The notes beneath the pieces were generated by a model, which did no database searches, was not told the origin of the DNA, and was given only the letters and a program-made list of their open reading frames with translations. The position numbers were made by a program, and so were the translations under genes. Shown here in pieces: positions 51,299-60,367 of a stretch of 64,000 bases of DNA (within the stretch, counting starts at the first letter, position 1; every line of letters begins with the position of its first letter). This DNA is from CAXNKH01 sp049296795 (lineage in GTDB: Bacteria; Pseudomonadota; Gammaproteobacteria; Burkholderiales; Burkholderiaceae_C). The stretch lies in contig JBAQTC010000047.1 of assembly GCA_049296795.1 (NCBI GenBank), forward strand, positions 1 to 64,000. Reading direction: 5' to 3'.

Positions 51299-53206
51299 TC
51301 ACCTTTCATAATCAAGTTCAAGGCGCTGCTGTAGTGAACGTGCCACGACCAAGGTTTCTTTCAGGATTCGTCGGTCTATTTGGTTAAGTTTTGCCAAATC
51401 GATATGGTTGGGTTGATCGTTCAAGGGCGTACCTTCGAGTTGAATATGCAAACGCAAATCCTGTAAAAACTCGAAGCCACTGGCCCATGCTTCATATTCG
51501 GCTGCAGCCAATCCCAAGCCTTGCCCCACTTGCTCCATCCGATCTCGTGTTCCGGTGACGGGAAGGCCCATGGCCAAGGCATAAAGTCGAGCCGCATCTA
51601 CAAAAATCGCCGTTCCCTGCAACTTGAGATCGATACGGCCCTGCTTGTCGTCAATTCCCCCAGTCCAATTCAGTGGCACTGTGCGAGTCAGCGCATTGAG
51701 TGCAAGTTGCTTGAGAAAACGAGGCACCTGACGCACAGCCTGCGTCACCTCTTGGCGCAGCGTCTGAGCCAACACCAAATCACCACACAAAGGTCTGAAA
51801 TCAAAATAAATACTGGCATTGAGCAGGTCATGTGGGGATCCGTGCTCAATCCATTGAGAAAAACGTGAACGCCACTGCTGCAAACTCAGGCAGCAAGCAG
51901 GGTTGCCTGCCATGATGGCCCCCTTACAAAGCGGATAGCCACAAATATCCAGCGCAAGGTTGACATCATGCGCAAACAGCAATACCTTGGCTCGCTCGAC
52001 TTCGCTGCACTGATCCGATAAAATGATCGCGTTGTCCTGGTCAGTAGCGATCGTCTGCTCGTTTCGACCTTCCGCACCCAAAGCAATCCAACATAGAAGA
52101 CGCAAGTCAATCCCATGTTGCTTTGCCTTGAGAACCAATAATTGCTCAGTCAAAACATCATTGAGATGACTGATCAAGGTCGTCAATTGCCGCGCATGAA
52201 TACCCTGACCTAACAGGTTGCGCGCAAGTTGACGGATGGAGTGCGCTGCTAACTTCAAAGCAGGAACATCGCTTGCGGCACGGATCGTGTCGCTCACAGT
52301 TTTCAAGCTCAAACGCTGCATGGCAAACAAGTCCCGCTCGGACACCAAGCCAATCACTCGTCCCTCGCAAGTCACCGGCACATGCCTGATTCGGGTTCGA
52401 CTCATCAACATCAGCGCATCTTGCGCCGTATGTTGGTCGGTGAGGGTCAGCACCGGTTGTGTCATGACCTCCCTTATCGGTGTACTCAATGAAATCGCTG
52501 GCAAAGTGACACGATCCAAAATATCGTGCCGCGTCAGAATTCCAAGTGCCTGCGCGTTAGCATCAGTGACCAGCATGGAACCCAAATGCTCTTGCTGCAT
52601 TTGCATCAATGCGACTTGCAGCGGCGTATCAGGGCGACAGGAAAAAGGCGGCCTTGCATTCAAATCGCTTAGCCGGGTTTCCAACGACTGTTCAGCCAAG
52701 GTGCGCGAGGCATAGGCTTCTTGCATGGAACGTCGCGACAGATCCAGCAGCTGCAGGGCCCTGCGGTTCAGGAAATCTGCAAAAACCAAGCTCTTTTGCG
52801 CCAATTCGGCCAACGCGTCACTGGCTAGCGTCAAAATAAAAGTATCCTCCGTTGCCACGTAAAACCGGGTGGTCGCACGTTGAGTCAGCGCCGCACTCAA
52901 AGGAAACAGATCTCCGACTTCGTAGTGAAAGGCTCCACTGTCTTGCTGCGTCACGACGTGTCTAGAAGAAACTGCACCTTGGCGGATGAAAGACACGAAC
53001 TTCACCGGTCCGCTAGCAGGCTCTACCACCACCTCACCTGGCGCAAAATACAACTGCTGCGACCGGAGCAAAAAGAAATCTTGCTCCTCCTCGCTCATCA
53101 AGGAAAAAGGCGGGTGTCGGCCCAAATCTCGGCGCAGATTCGCGAGCAAACTCGGCGACGGACTAAGCTGAGGAAGCTTGGGACTAGCGGTGTTGTGGCT
53201 TGGCAC
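51299..53206 (-). CDS. cNMP-binding, CBS-pair and DUF294 nucleotidyltransferase-like protein
   Basis: A 635-residue, soluble four-part protein: a cyclic-nucleotide-binding-type domain (about 25-150), two CBS domains (about 165-290), a DUF294 nucleotidyltransferase-like domain (about 305-440) and a DUF294 C-terminal part. The transferase core reads LGAEGRNEQTIATDQDNAII, the GlnD-like pattern with the Asp pair. The usual GS pair reads Gly-Ala. GTG at 53206 is the start because AGGAGG lies seven bases upstream; an ATG at 53224 would put that site inside the gene. It could sense nucleotides and modify a target. It is directly linked to an exonuclease gene. Confidence 0.85.
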   Translation of the reverse strand: MPSHNTASPKLPQLSPSPSLLANLRRDLGRHPPFSLMSEEEQDFFLLRSQQLYFAPGEVVVEPASGPVKFVSFIRQGAVSSRHVVTQQDSGAFHYEVGDLFPLSAALTQRATTRFYVATEDTFILTLASDALAELAQKSLVFADFLNRRALQLLDLSRRSMQEAYASRTLAEQSLETRLSDLNARPPFSCRPDTPLQVALMQMQQEHLGSMLVTDANAQALGILTRHDILDRVTLPAISLSTPIREVMTQPVLTLTDQHTAQDALMLMSRTRIRHVPVTCEGRVIGLVSERDLFAMQRLSLKTVSDTIRAASDVPALKLAAHSIRQLARNLLGQGIHARQLTTLISHLNDVLTEQLLVLKAKQHGIDLRLLCWIALGAEGRNEQTIATDQDNAIILSDQCSEVERAKVLLFAHDVNLALDICGYPLCKGAIMAGNPACCLSLQQWRSRFSQWIEHGSPHDLLNASIYFDFRPLCGDLVLAQTLRQEVTQAVRQVPRFLKQLALNALTRTVPLNWTGGIDDKQGRIDLKLQGTAIFVDAARLYALAMGLPVTGTRDRMEQVGQGLGLAAAEYEAWASGFEFLQDLRLHIQLEGTPLNDQPNHIDLAKLNQIDRRILKETLVVARSLQQRLELDYER

Positions 53207-53264
53207 GACGAATCCTCCTAGCATGTCGATGTGATGAATGCCCAGTGATTATCTCAAGGCCAGA

Positions 53265-53298
53265 AGAAAAAAGCCCGGCAACCGAAGTGGCCGGGCTT
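53265..53298 (-). terminator. Terminator after the symporter gene
   Basis: Minus-strand arms AAGCCCGGC and GCCGGGCTT followed by a T run. It lies 47 bp after the symporter stop and upstream of the cNMP/CBS gene, so the two may be separate transcripts. Confidence 0.75.
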
Positions 53299-53344
53299 GA
53301 AGAGATCATCTGATTCTGGTCAGATCAACTCTTAGTCAGGGAGA

Positions 53345-55480
53345 TCAAGTTGCCTTGGTGTCAATATCGCCGACCAGATTGGGGTAACGCACATGGTCGA
53401 CCAATTCCTGGATTTTCTTGCTGGGTTCCGGAGTGATCAGACTCACCACGATAATCACAGCAATACCCACGGGGACACCAAACACGCCGGCTGAGATCGG
53501 CAGAATGCCGTACCACAAATCAACTGGGCTGGTGATTCCAAAAATACCGCGCAACCAAGGCTGGTTCATGACCATGTAATACACGGTCACACCCAAACCT
53601 GAGGCCATTCCCAGCGATGCCGCTATGCCCGTGGCCCGTTTCCAGAAAATCCCGATCACAAGCGCCGGGAAGAAAGCCGCTGCTGCAAACGAGAAGGCCG
53701 CAGACACCAGGAACAAGATATCAGCTGGTTTTTGCGCTGCAACCATCGCTGCCATCAATGCCACGACCAGCAGCAATGCCTTGGAAATGGTGACCCGGCG
53801 ACTGGTTGAAGCATTGGGATCGATCATTTTGTAGTACAGATCGTGACTCAATGCATTGGCGATGGTCAACAACAAACCGTCAGCAGTGGAAAGTGCGGCA
53901 GCCAGGCCACCCGCAGCTACCAGGCCAGAGATCACATAGGGCAGCCCCCCGATTTCCGGCGTTGCCAGAACGACAATGTCGCCACCGATGCTCATCTCAT
54001 TGAGTTGCAGTATCCCGTCCTTATTGATATCAACAATCGACAACAACGAAGGGTCTACCTTGTTCCAGGCTGCAATCCAACCCGGCAACTGGTCGATCGG
54101 CGTACCTATCAAGACATGGAATACCTCAAACTTCACCAACACAGCCAAAGCCGGCGCCGTGAAATACAGCAAGAAGATGAAGAACAAGGACCAGGTCACT
54201 GAATCACGCGCATCTTTCACGCTGGGCACTGTGTAGTAACGCATCAGAATATGCGGCAAGGCAGCGGTTCCCACCATCAAGCAGAAAATCAGAGCCAGGA
54301 AGTTACGACGCGAGGTGTCATAAGTTTTCTGAGCTGCTGCATCACCATCGGGGTTGCCCTTGAATTGCTGAGCATGAGGCGCCATGCCATTAAGCGGAGC
54401 CGACTTGGTGTCAGCCGCAGTTTTGGCTTTGGTCCAAGCCGCTTTGGCTGCAGCTGCATCAGCCGGCAAAGCAGCCATGGCTTTTTCAGCCGCAGCAATG
54501 TCTGCAGCAGGTGCATTGGCGGCCTTCAAATCGGCCACTTTGGCAGTGGCTGCAGCTTTGTCAGCCGTCAGCGCCGCTGCTGGATCTTTCAGCTTTTCAG
54601 CCAGATCAGCCGAACGCTGCTTGAAAATTCCTCGGACTTCCAGTTCTTTGGGGTCGCTCGTCAGAATTTTTTCCTTGGCTGTGACTTTTTCAAGCTGGTA
54701 ACCATATATGGCTTGTGGCACTGGCACGCTGGTTTGTTTGACGGACAACCACACCACGGGAATCATGTAAGCCACGATCAGAATGATGTATTGCGCCACT
54801 TGGGTCCAGGTCACGGCGCGCATACCGCCGAGCAAGGAGCAAACCAAGATACCGCTAAGGCCAAGGAAAATCCCGACCTCGAACTCAACACCCGCCAAAC
54901 GCGCCGTGATCAGCCCCACGCCGTAAATCTGCGCCACCACATACGTGAAGGAACACAAAATCGCAGCAACCACGCCGATGAATCGAGGTAGATTGCCACC
55001 GTAGCGTTCCCCCAAAAAGTCAGGGATGGTGAACTGGCCAAACTTGCGCATATAGGGCGCCAAAAACAGCGCCACCAGGCAGTAGCCGCCGGTCCAACCC
55101 ATGATGAAAGCCAGACCGTCATAACCCGACAGGTACAGCGTACCAGCCATACCAATGAACGATGCGGCCGACATCCAGTCCGCTCCCGTTGCCATGCCGT
55201 TGTACAGCGCAGGAACCCTGCGGCCCGCCACGTAGTATTCGGCCGCATCGGTGGTTCGGCTCATGTAGCCAATACCTGCATACAACAGCACCGTTGCACC
55301 CAGGAAACTCATGCCGATCCAGGATCGGGGCATGCCCAATTGTTCAGCAATCGCCAGAACAACCAAGAAAATCAAGAAGCCACCGGTGTACCAGGTATAG
55401 ACTTTGTTCAAAGTCTTTTTGAACGCCGCCGTGGATGCTGCTGTTCCGGAACTTCCTCCGGTATCAAATATTCCAGCCAT
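53345..55480 (-). CDS. Sodium:solute symporter, large acetate-type (ActP-like, VC_2705-type)
   Basis: A 711-residue SSS-family transporter, likely for acetate or another small carboxylate. It is unusually long. After about six membrane helices there is a charged, alanine-rich insert (about 250-390) with coiled-coil character (repeated AAAA/Lys/Asp). A later loop holds DINKDGILQLNE, a canonical EF-hand-type calcium loop (53993-54028). The rest follows the SSS fold with GGLAAALSTADGLLLTIANALSHD near 535. The gene is 2 bp after a DUF485 gene, the standard partner of this symporter class. ATG at 55480 with AGGAG upstream. Confidence 0.88.
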   Translation of the reverse strand: MAGIFDTGGSSGTAASTAAFKKTLNKVYTWYTGGFLIFLVVLAIAEQLGMPRSWIGMSFLGATVLLYAGIGYMSRTTDAAEYYVAGRRVPALYNGMATGADWMSAASFIGMAGTLYLSGYDGLAFIMGWTGGYCLVALFLAPYMRKFGQFTIPDFLGERYGGNLPRFIGVVAAILCSFTYVVAQIYGVGLITARLAGVEFEVGIFLGLSGILVCSLLGGMRAVTWTQVAQYIILIVAYMIPVVWLSVKQTSVPVPQAIYGYQLEKVTAKEKILTSDPKELEVRGIFKQRSADLAEKLKDPAAALTADKAAATAKVADLKAANAPAADIAAAEKAMAALPADAAAAKAAWTKAKTAADTKSAPLNGMAPHAQQFKGNPDGDAAAQKTYDTSRRNFLALIFCLMVGTAALPHILMRYYTVPSVKDARDSVTWSLFFIFLLYFTAPALAVLVKFEVFHVLIGTPIDQLPGWIAAWNKVDPSLLSIVDINKDGILQLNEMSIGGDIVVLATPEIGGLPYVISGLVAAGGLAAALSTADGLLLTIANALSHDLYYKMIDPNASTSRRVTISKALLLVVALMAAMVAAQKPADILFLVSAAFSFAAAAFFPALVIGIFWKRATGIAASLGMASGLGVTVYYMVMNQPWLRGIFGITSPVDLWYGILPISAGVFGVPVGIAVIIVVSLITPEPSKKIQELVDHVRYPNLVGDIDTKAT
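53993..54028 (-). other. EF-hand-like calcium-binding loop inside the symporter
   Basis: The twelve codons give Asp-Ile-Asn-Lys-Asp-Gly-Ile-Leu-Gln-Leu-Asn-Glu, with acids/Asn at loop positions 1, 3, 5 and Glu at 12, Gly at 6 and a hydrophobic residue at 8. This is the classical EF loop. Only one loop is seen, so calcium binding is an inference. Confidence 0.6.
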
Positions 55481-55482
55481 GA

Positions 55483-55743
55483 TCAATCGTCTCCTTCGTG
55501 GACACCGTGCTCGATGTCAAGTTTGTTCATGTAGCGTGCGTAATACCAAATGATCAGCACATAAATCGCCAACGAACCCTGGGCACCCATCCAGAAACTG
55601 AACGGCCAACCAAAGAAAGTAAAACTCAAGTCACGGGCGTAGTAGCCCACGACAAAAGTCACCACAAACCAGATCAACAACAGGATCACTGTGATCCTGA
55701 GATTTTTCCGCCAATAATGACGGTGGGATTCAGTCAGTTCCAT
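55483..55743 (-). CDS. DUF485 membrane protein, symporter partner
   Basis: An 86-residue protein with two membrane helices (about 20-42 and 57-77) and a charged N-terminus (ESHRHYWRKNLR). DUF485 genes are routinely located directly upstream of acetate symporters. ATG at 55743 has an ideal AAGGAGGT site five bases before it. It ends 2 bp before the symporter start. Confidence 0.88.
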   Translation of the reverse strand: MELTESHRHYWRKNLRITVILLLIWFVVTFVVGYYARDLSFTFFGWPFSFWMGAQGSLAIYVLIIWYYARYMNKLDIEHGVHEGDD

Positions 55744-55783
55744 CAATCACCTCCTTAAATACGCCCTTTCGGGCACAAAAAAA

Positions 55784-56362
55784 TTACGCTGTCGTCACGT
55801 TGCCCAACCCAATCTCGCGCTCCAGTTGGGCGGCAACTTTAGGCTCAAACCCTTTGAGATGACGAATAATTTTCTTCGCCTCATCGGGGTCTTGCCGGTC
55901 AACATGAACCCGCGCCAGCTGATACCAGCCAAACGGGCTCATGGGCTGCAGTTCTGTATTTTTCTTGAGGGCTTCAACCGCCTCATCGAAACGACGTTCT
56001 CGAATCAGGATCAAGGCCAAGCCATACCAAGCTCGGTCCATGCTCGGTTCAGCGTCAATCGCTCGTCGAAATGCCGCTTCGGCCTGCGCCAGGCGGCCAC
56101 TTTCTTCCAAGATGTAGCCCAAATTGAACCAGGCCGCCGAATTACCGGGGTAGGCCTGCGCCAATTGCTCCAACGATGTGATGGCTGACTGCTTGTCTCC
56201 CATTTGAACCAAGACATGGGCTCGGCTGGCCAAAGCGTAGGAATCGATGGGCTTGAGTTGCAGCATCTCTTCAAATACCCGCAGTGCCTGCTTCTTCTGA
56301 TTCAACAGTAGCAAGATGATGGCGCGAAGCCTGAGCAGCAGATAAGTCAATTTTTCACTCAT
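55784..56362 (-). CDS. TPR-repeat protein
   Basis: A 192-residue protein with tetratricopeptide repeats from about residue 20 to 175. AWFNLGYILEESGRLAQAEAAFRRAI and AWYGLALILIRERRFDEAVEALKK are two clear units. There is no signal peptide. It starts 4 bp before the end of the upstream membrane gene (overlap), so the two are coupled. TPR proteins scaffold complexes, and its partners here may be the neighbouring membrane proteins. Confidence 0.84.
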   Translation of the reverse strand: MSEKLTYLLLRLRAIILLLLNQKKQALRVFEEMLQLKPIDSYALASRAHVLVQMGDKQSAITSLEQLAQAYPGNSAAWFNLGYILEESGRLAQAEAAFRRAIDAEPSMDRAWYGLALILIRERRFDEAVEALKKNTELQPMSPFGWYQLARVHVDRQDPDEAKKIIRHLKGFEPKVAAQLEREIGLGNVTTA

Positions 56363-56661
56363 TTACATTGCTCCAAACCAACTTGCAGACACAACTGAAT
56401 TTTGAAAAGAGTGGCCGCGATCCAAGCAACGGCCAGCAGTAAAAAAGCCACCAAAGGCAGATGCCGCTGCAGAACTAATTTAGGCGTCAACAGACGGGCC
56501 AGAGAAATAAAAGGTTTGACCACCATACCGAGCAATTGATAAAAAAGATTCTTGTCTTTTTTTGCCCCTGCCAGCAAACCCAGCAACCATAGACCGAGCA
56601 TCGCCATCAACGCGATTTCAACGATCAGTTTGATTGAGGAGACAACAAGAATCATGGCCAT
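56359..56661 (-). CDS. Small membrane protein of unknown function
   Basis: A 100-residue protein with two hydrophobic stretches (about 5-32 and 66-90) separated by a positively charged linker (GAKKDKNLFYQ). No family recognised. It overlaps the TPR gene start and ends the four-gene unit with DUF485 and the symporter. Start could also be the Met at 56655. Confidence 0.7.
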   Translation of the reverse strand: MAMILVVSSIKLIVEIALMAMLGLWLLGLLAGAKKDKNLFYQLLGMVVKPFISLARLLTPKLVLQRHLPLVAFLLLAVAWIAATLFKIQLCLQVGLEQCK

Positions 56662-56747
56662 TCAAGGATAAATTTTACGCCATTATTTATGATCCGCCGG
56701 GTGATTTGAGTGCCCAACAGCAAAACCAAGGGTTTTTCCCACAAAAC

Positions 56748-56815
56748 CCCAATAGGGTTTTCACCACCGGCCCTAAAGCGCTTGCAGGGCGCTTTAGGGC
56801 CGGTGGTCTATTGGG
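56748..56815 (-). terminator. Long inverted repeat after ppsA
   Basis: Perfect 19-bp arms (56763-56781 and 56789-56807) with a seven-base loop. An outer pair CCCAATAG/CTATTGGG (56748-56755, 56808-56815) extends the stem past a one-sided bulge. It directly follows the ppsA stop. The stem is GC-rich, but there is no long U-run right after it. Overlapping on the plus strand is an alternative AAAACCC/GGGTTTT hairpin (about 56744-56761). Confidence 0.65.
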
Positions 56816-59206
56816 TCACTGCGCCAACAAGCGCCAAGTAGGAATTACGGAATCAGGGTTCAGTGAAATCGATTCAATGCCTTGCTGCACCAACCACTTG
56901 GCAAAATCAGGATGGTCGCTGGGGCCTTGGCCACAGATCCCAACGTACTTACCTTTGGAGGTACAGGCCTTGATGGCGCGACTGATCATGGCTTGAACCG
57001 CCGGGTCGCGCTCGTCAAAATCCGCGGCCAACAGTTCCAACCCAGAGTCTCGATCCAGGCCCAAGGTGAGCTGGGTCAGGTCGTTTGAGCCGATCGAGAA
57101 GCCGTCAAAATATGCCAAAAACTCATCCGCCAAAATGGCATTGCTTGGCACTTCGCACATCATGATGATTTTCAGGCCATTCTCGCCGCGCTTGAGTCCA
57201 TGGGCCGCAAGCAAATCAATCACTTTGCTCGCCTGCCCCAGGGTACGGACAAAAGGAACCATCAACTCGACGTTGGTGAGCCCCATCTCCTGGCGCACCC
57301 GCTTGAGTGCTTCACATTCCATGGCAAAAGCCTCGCCAAACTCAGCACTGATATAACGCGCCGTACCCCGAAAACCCAGCATGGGGTTCTCTTCATCGGG
57401 CTCATAACGGCTGCCGCCTATGAGTTTTCGGTACTCGTTGCTCTTGAAATCAGACAAACGAACAATCACTGGTTTGGGCCAGAATGCCGCCGCAATCGTT
57501 GCCACGCCTTCGGTCACTTTGTCAACGTAAAAAGCCCGGGGGGACGCATGACCACGCGCCACGGACTCCACCGCTTTTTTCAGGTCGGGGTCCACATTGG
57601 GGTAGTCCAAAATAGCTTTGGGATGAACCCCGATATTGTTGTTGATGATGAACTCCAAGCGGGCCAAACCCACTCCGGCATTGGGCAACTGGCAAAAATC
57701 AAAAGCCAGTTGCGGATTGCCGATATTCATTGTGATTTTTACCGGGATCTCAGGCATGGCCCCGCCTTCCACCTCAGTCACCTCGGTTTCCAGCAAGCCA
57801 TCGTAAATAAATCCGCTATCGCCTTCGGCACAACTCACCGTTACCAGGCTGCCCGTCTTTAGCCGCTCGGTCGCATCGCCACAGCCCACCACCGCTGGAA
57901 TACCCAATTCCCGCGCAATGATGGCGGCATGACAGGTTCGCCCACCCCGGTTGGTCACGATGGCCGAAGCTCGCTTCATGACAGGCTCCCAATTCGGGTC
58001 CGTCATGTCGGTCACCAGCACGTCGCCCGGCTGGACTTGGTCCATTTCGCTGATGTTGTGCACCAGTCGCACCGGCCCGGCGCCAATTTTCTGACCAATC
58101 GCACGGCCCTCCGTTAACACCGTACTGCGTCCCTTGAGTTTGTAGCGCAGTTCTGCCTTGCCTTCAGCCTGGCTTTTTACCGTTTCGGGCCTGGCTTGCA
58201 GGATATAGAGCTGCCCATCATTGCCGTCCTTGCCCCACTCGATGTCCATGGCTCGACCATAGTGCTGCTCGATCACCAGGGCATAACGCGCGAGTTGCTC
58301 AACATCGGCGTCAGTCAAGGAGTATCGATTGCGCTGTTCGGTGGGAACATCCACGGTTTTGACCAATTTAGCGTCAATCGCTTTTTCCTGCGGCGTAGCA
58401 AACACCATTTGCAACAGCTTGGAGCCCAGACTGCGCCGTATGACGGCACGCTTGCCTGCCTTGAGCATGGGCTTGTGAACGTAAAACTCATCCGGGTTTA
58501 CCGCGCCTTGCACCACGGTCTCGCCCAAACCGTAATTCGAGGTAATGAACACCACATCTTGAAACCCCGATTCGGTGTCGATCGTGAACATCACGCCGGC
58601 AGCACCCAAGTCGCTTCGCACCATGCGCTGAACCCCGGCCGAGAGTGCCACTTCGGAGTGGGCAAAGCCCTTGTGGACGCGGTAGCTGATGGCGCGGTCG
58701 TTGTAGAGCGAGGCAAAGACTTCCTTCATCTTGTGCAACACGTCTTCAATGCCCACCACATTGAGGAAAGTTTCCTGCTGGCCAGCAAATGATGCGTCTG
58801 GTAAGTCTTCCGCGGTGGCCGAGGAGCGAACAGCAAACGAGGCCGCAGCATTTCCCGCGCTCAGCGTAGCGAATGCCGCTCTTATAGACTGCTCAAACGC
58901 GGCCGGCAAGGGCTGCGCTTGCACCATGGCGCGAATCTCGGCGCCAACAGCAGCCAAGGCCCGCACATCTTCAGTATCGAGGGCATCGAGCTTGGCATTG
59001 ATGCGCTCATTCAAGCCCTCATATTTCAAGAATTCGCGAAAAGCATGGGCTGTTGTGGCAAAACCGGTGGGAACCCGAACGCCTTGCGGCAATTGGGAGA
59101 TCATCTCGCCCAGGCTGGCGTTTTTACCGCCAACCACTTCGACGTCGGTCATCCTAAGGTTTTCAAACGGGACGACCAGGTCGGTCGGGCTGAAAAGTGC
59201 AGTCAT
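56816..59206 (-). CDS. ppsA: Phosphoenolpyruvate synthase
   Basis: PpsA converts pyruvate and ATP to phosphoenolpyruvate, AMP and phosphate for gluconeogenesis. The 796 residues include the N-terminal ATP-grasp region (FAVRSSATAEDLPDASFAGQQE near 125), the swivelling phosphohistidine domain with GGRTCHAAIIARELG (His near 427), and the C-terminal PEP-binding barrel with the catalytic Cys in GICGQGPSD near 755. Divergent from its regulator ppsR across 223 bp. Confidence 0.97.
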   Translation of the reverse strand: MTALFSPTDLVVPFENLRMTDVEVVGGKNASLGEMISQLPQGVRVPTGFATTAHAFREFLKYEGLNERINAKLDALDTEDVRALAAVGAEIRAMVQAQPLPAAFEQSIRAAFATLSAGNAAASFAVRSSATAEDLPDASFAGQQETFLNVVGIEDVLHKMKEVFASLYNDRAISYRVHKGFAHSEVALSAGVQRMVRSDLGAAGVMFTIDTESGFQDVVFITSNYGLGETVVQGAVNPDEFYVHKPMLKAGKRAVIRRSLGSKLLQMVFATPQEKAIDAKLVKTVDVPTEQRNRYSLTDADVEQLARYALVIEQHYGRAMDIEWGKDGNDGQLYILQARPETVKSQAEGKAELRYKLKGRSTVLTEGRAIGQKIGAGPVRLVHNISEMDQVQPGDVLVTDMTDPNWEPVMKRASAIVTNRGGRTCHAAIIARELGIPAVVGCGDATERLKTGSLVTVSCAEGDSGFIYDGLLETEVTEVEGGAMPEIPVKITMNIGNPQLAFDFCQLPNAGVGLARLEFIINNNIGVHPKAILDYPNVDPDLKKAVESVARGHASPRAFYVDKVTEGVATIAAAFWPKPVIVRLSDFKSNEYRKLIGGSRYEPDEENPMLGFRGTARYISAEFGEAFAMECEALKRVRQEMGLTNVELMVPFVRTLGQASKVIDLLAAHGLKRGENGLKIIMMCEVPSNAILADEFLAYFDGFSIGSNDLTQLTLGLDRDSGLELLAADFDERDPAVQAMISRAIKACTSKGKYVGICGQGPSDHPDFAKWLVQQGIESISLNPDSVIPTWRLLAQ

Positions 59207-59429
59207 GGGGAAGCTCCAGAAGTTAAAAACCGCTCCGTGCGCAAAATCCAGGGCAATTACCGGCGAACATCCCGGTGCTGGATCCTCAATACCTGATCCT
59301 GGGGCATCGACTCTGCGCAGGGGAAAATCTCATCAATTGCATCCATTGTAAGTGGGGGACACCCCATAAGTGGTGCTAGGCGGGCAGTTCCCGGGCAAAA
59401 TATGCCCACTGTGACCTCTGCGATTTAAC
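59207..59429. other. Intergenic region between ppsA and ppsR
   Basis: This 223-bp divergent gap should hold both promoters. By eye I see no strong sigma-70 boxes, only short imperfect inverted repeats around 59270-59320. Confidence 0.4.
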
Positions 59430-60251
59430 ATGCCCAATCGAACCGTTTTTTTCATCTCTGATGGCACCGGCATCACCGCTGAAACCTTTGGCAATGCCAT
59501 CCTGGCCCAGTTCGAGATGCAACCACGCCATGTTCGTCTGCCTTTTATCGACTCGGTTGACAAGGCTTACCAAGTGGTGCGTCAAATCAACCACACCGCG
59601 CAAATCGAGGGGAAAAAGCCGATCGTTTTCACCACTTTGGTCAATACCGAGGTGCTCATGGTGATCCAAGAGGGCTGCCAAGGCATGCTGCTGGACATGT
59701 TCAGCACCTTTGTCCATCCACTTGAAAATGAATTGCAACTGAAGTCACGCCAAAGAGTGGGCCGATTCAGCGATGCCAGCAAAAGCAAGTCCTACCACGA
59801 CCGGATCGAGGCCATTGATTTTTCTCTGGCACACGATGACGGCCAATCCAACCGCGACTTGGAGCAATCCGATGTCATTCTGGTGGGGGTAAGCCGCAGC
59901 GGAAAAACACCTACTTCGCTTTACCTGGCGATGCAGCACGGCTTGAAAGCTTCGAACTACCCCTTGATCCCGGAAGATTTCGATCGCAATCAGCTTCCGG
60001 TCGCGCTGATGCCACACCGAAGCAAAATTTTCGGCTTGACCATCAAGCCCGAACGCTTGAGCGAAATTCGTAACGAGCGACGACCCAACTCCGTTTACGC
60101 TTCACTGGAAAATTGCCGCAAAGAGGTCAGCGCAGCCGAATCCATGATGCGCCGCTCGGGTATTCGCTGGCTCTCCACCACCACCAAATCCATTGAAGAA
60201 ATCGCCACCACCATCCTGCAGGAAATCAGGCCCGAGCGCCTGAGCTACTGA
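59430..60251 (+). CDS. ppsR: PEP synthase regulatory protein (kinase/phosphorylase)
   Basis: PpsR (DUF299 family) both phosphorylates and dephosphorylates PEP synthase on its regulatory Thr, using ADP. The 273 residues include the N-terminal FFISDGTGITAE and the P-loop GVSRSGKT at 153-160. Adjacent, divergent ppsA is its substrate, the standard arrangement. Intact. Confidence 0.96.
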   Translation: MPNRTVFFISDGTGITAETFGNAILAQFEMQPRHVRLPFIDSVDKAYQVVRQINHTAQIEGKKPIVFTTLVNTEVLMVIQEGCQGMLLDMFSTFVHPLENELQLKSRQRVGRFSDASKSKSYHDRIEAIDFSLAHDDGQSNRDLEQSDVILVGVSRSGKTPTSLYLAMQHGLKASNYPLIPEDFDRNQLPVALMPHRSKIFGLTIKPERLSEIRNERRPNSVYASLENCRKEVSAAESMMRRSGIRWLSTTTKSIEEIATTILQEIRPERLSY

Positions 60252-60305
60252 ATACCTCCTCTTTCCTGATGCGCCACTTGCGGCCAGGGCCACTTGTTTT
60301 TATTT

Positions 60306-60324
60306 AATGAGAATGATTCTCATT
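60306..60324 (+). promoter_or_regulatory. Fur box upstream of the TonB-dependent receptor
   Basis: AATGAGAATGATTCTCATT is a near-perfect 19-bp palindrome of the Fur box type, 43 bp before the receptor start. A TATAAA (60329-60334) follows immediately, so bound Fur would block the promoter. Iron repression of the following operon is a strong inference. Confidence 0.88.
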
Positions 60325-60367
60325 TGCATATAAAATACCGAGGTCAGCGAATTAACAAGGTCTCTTC

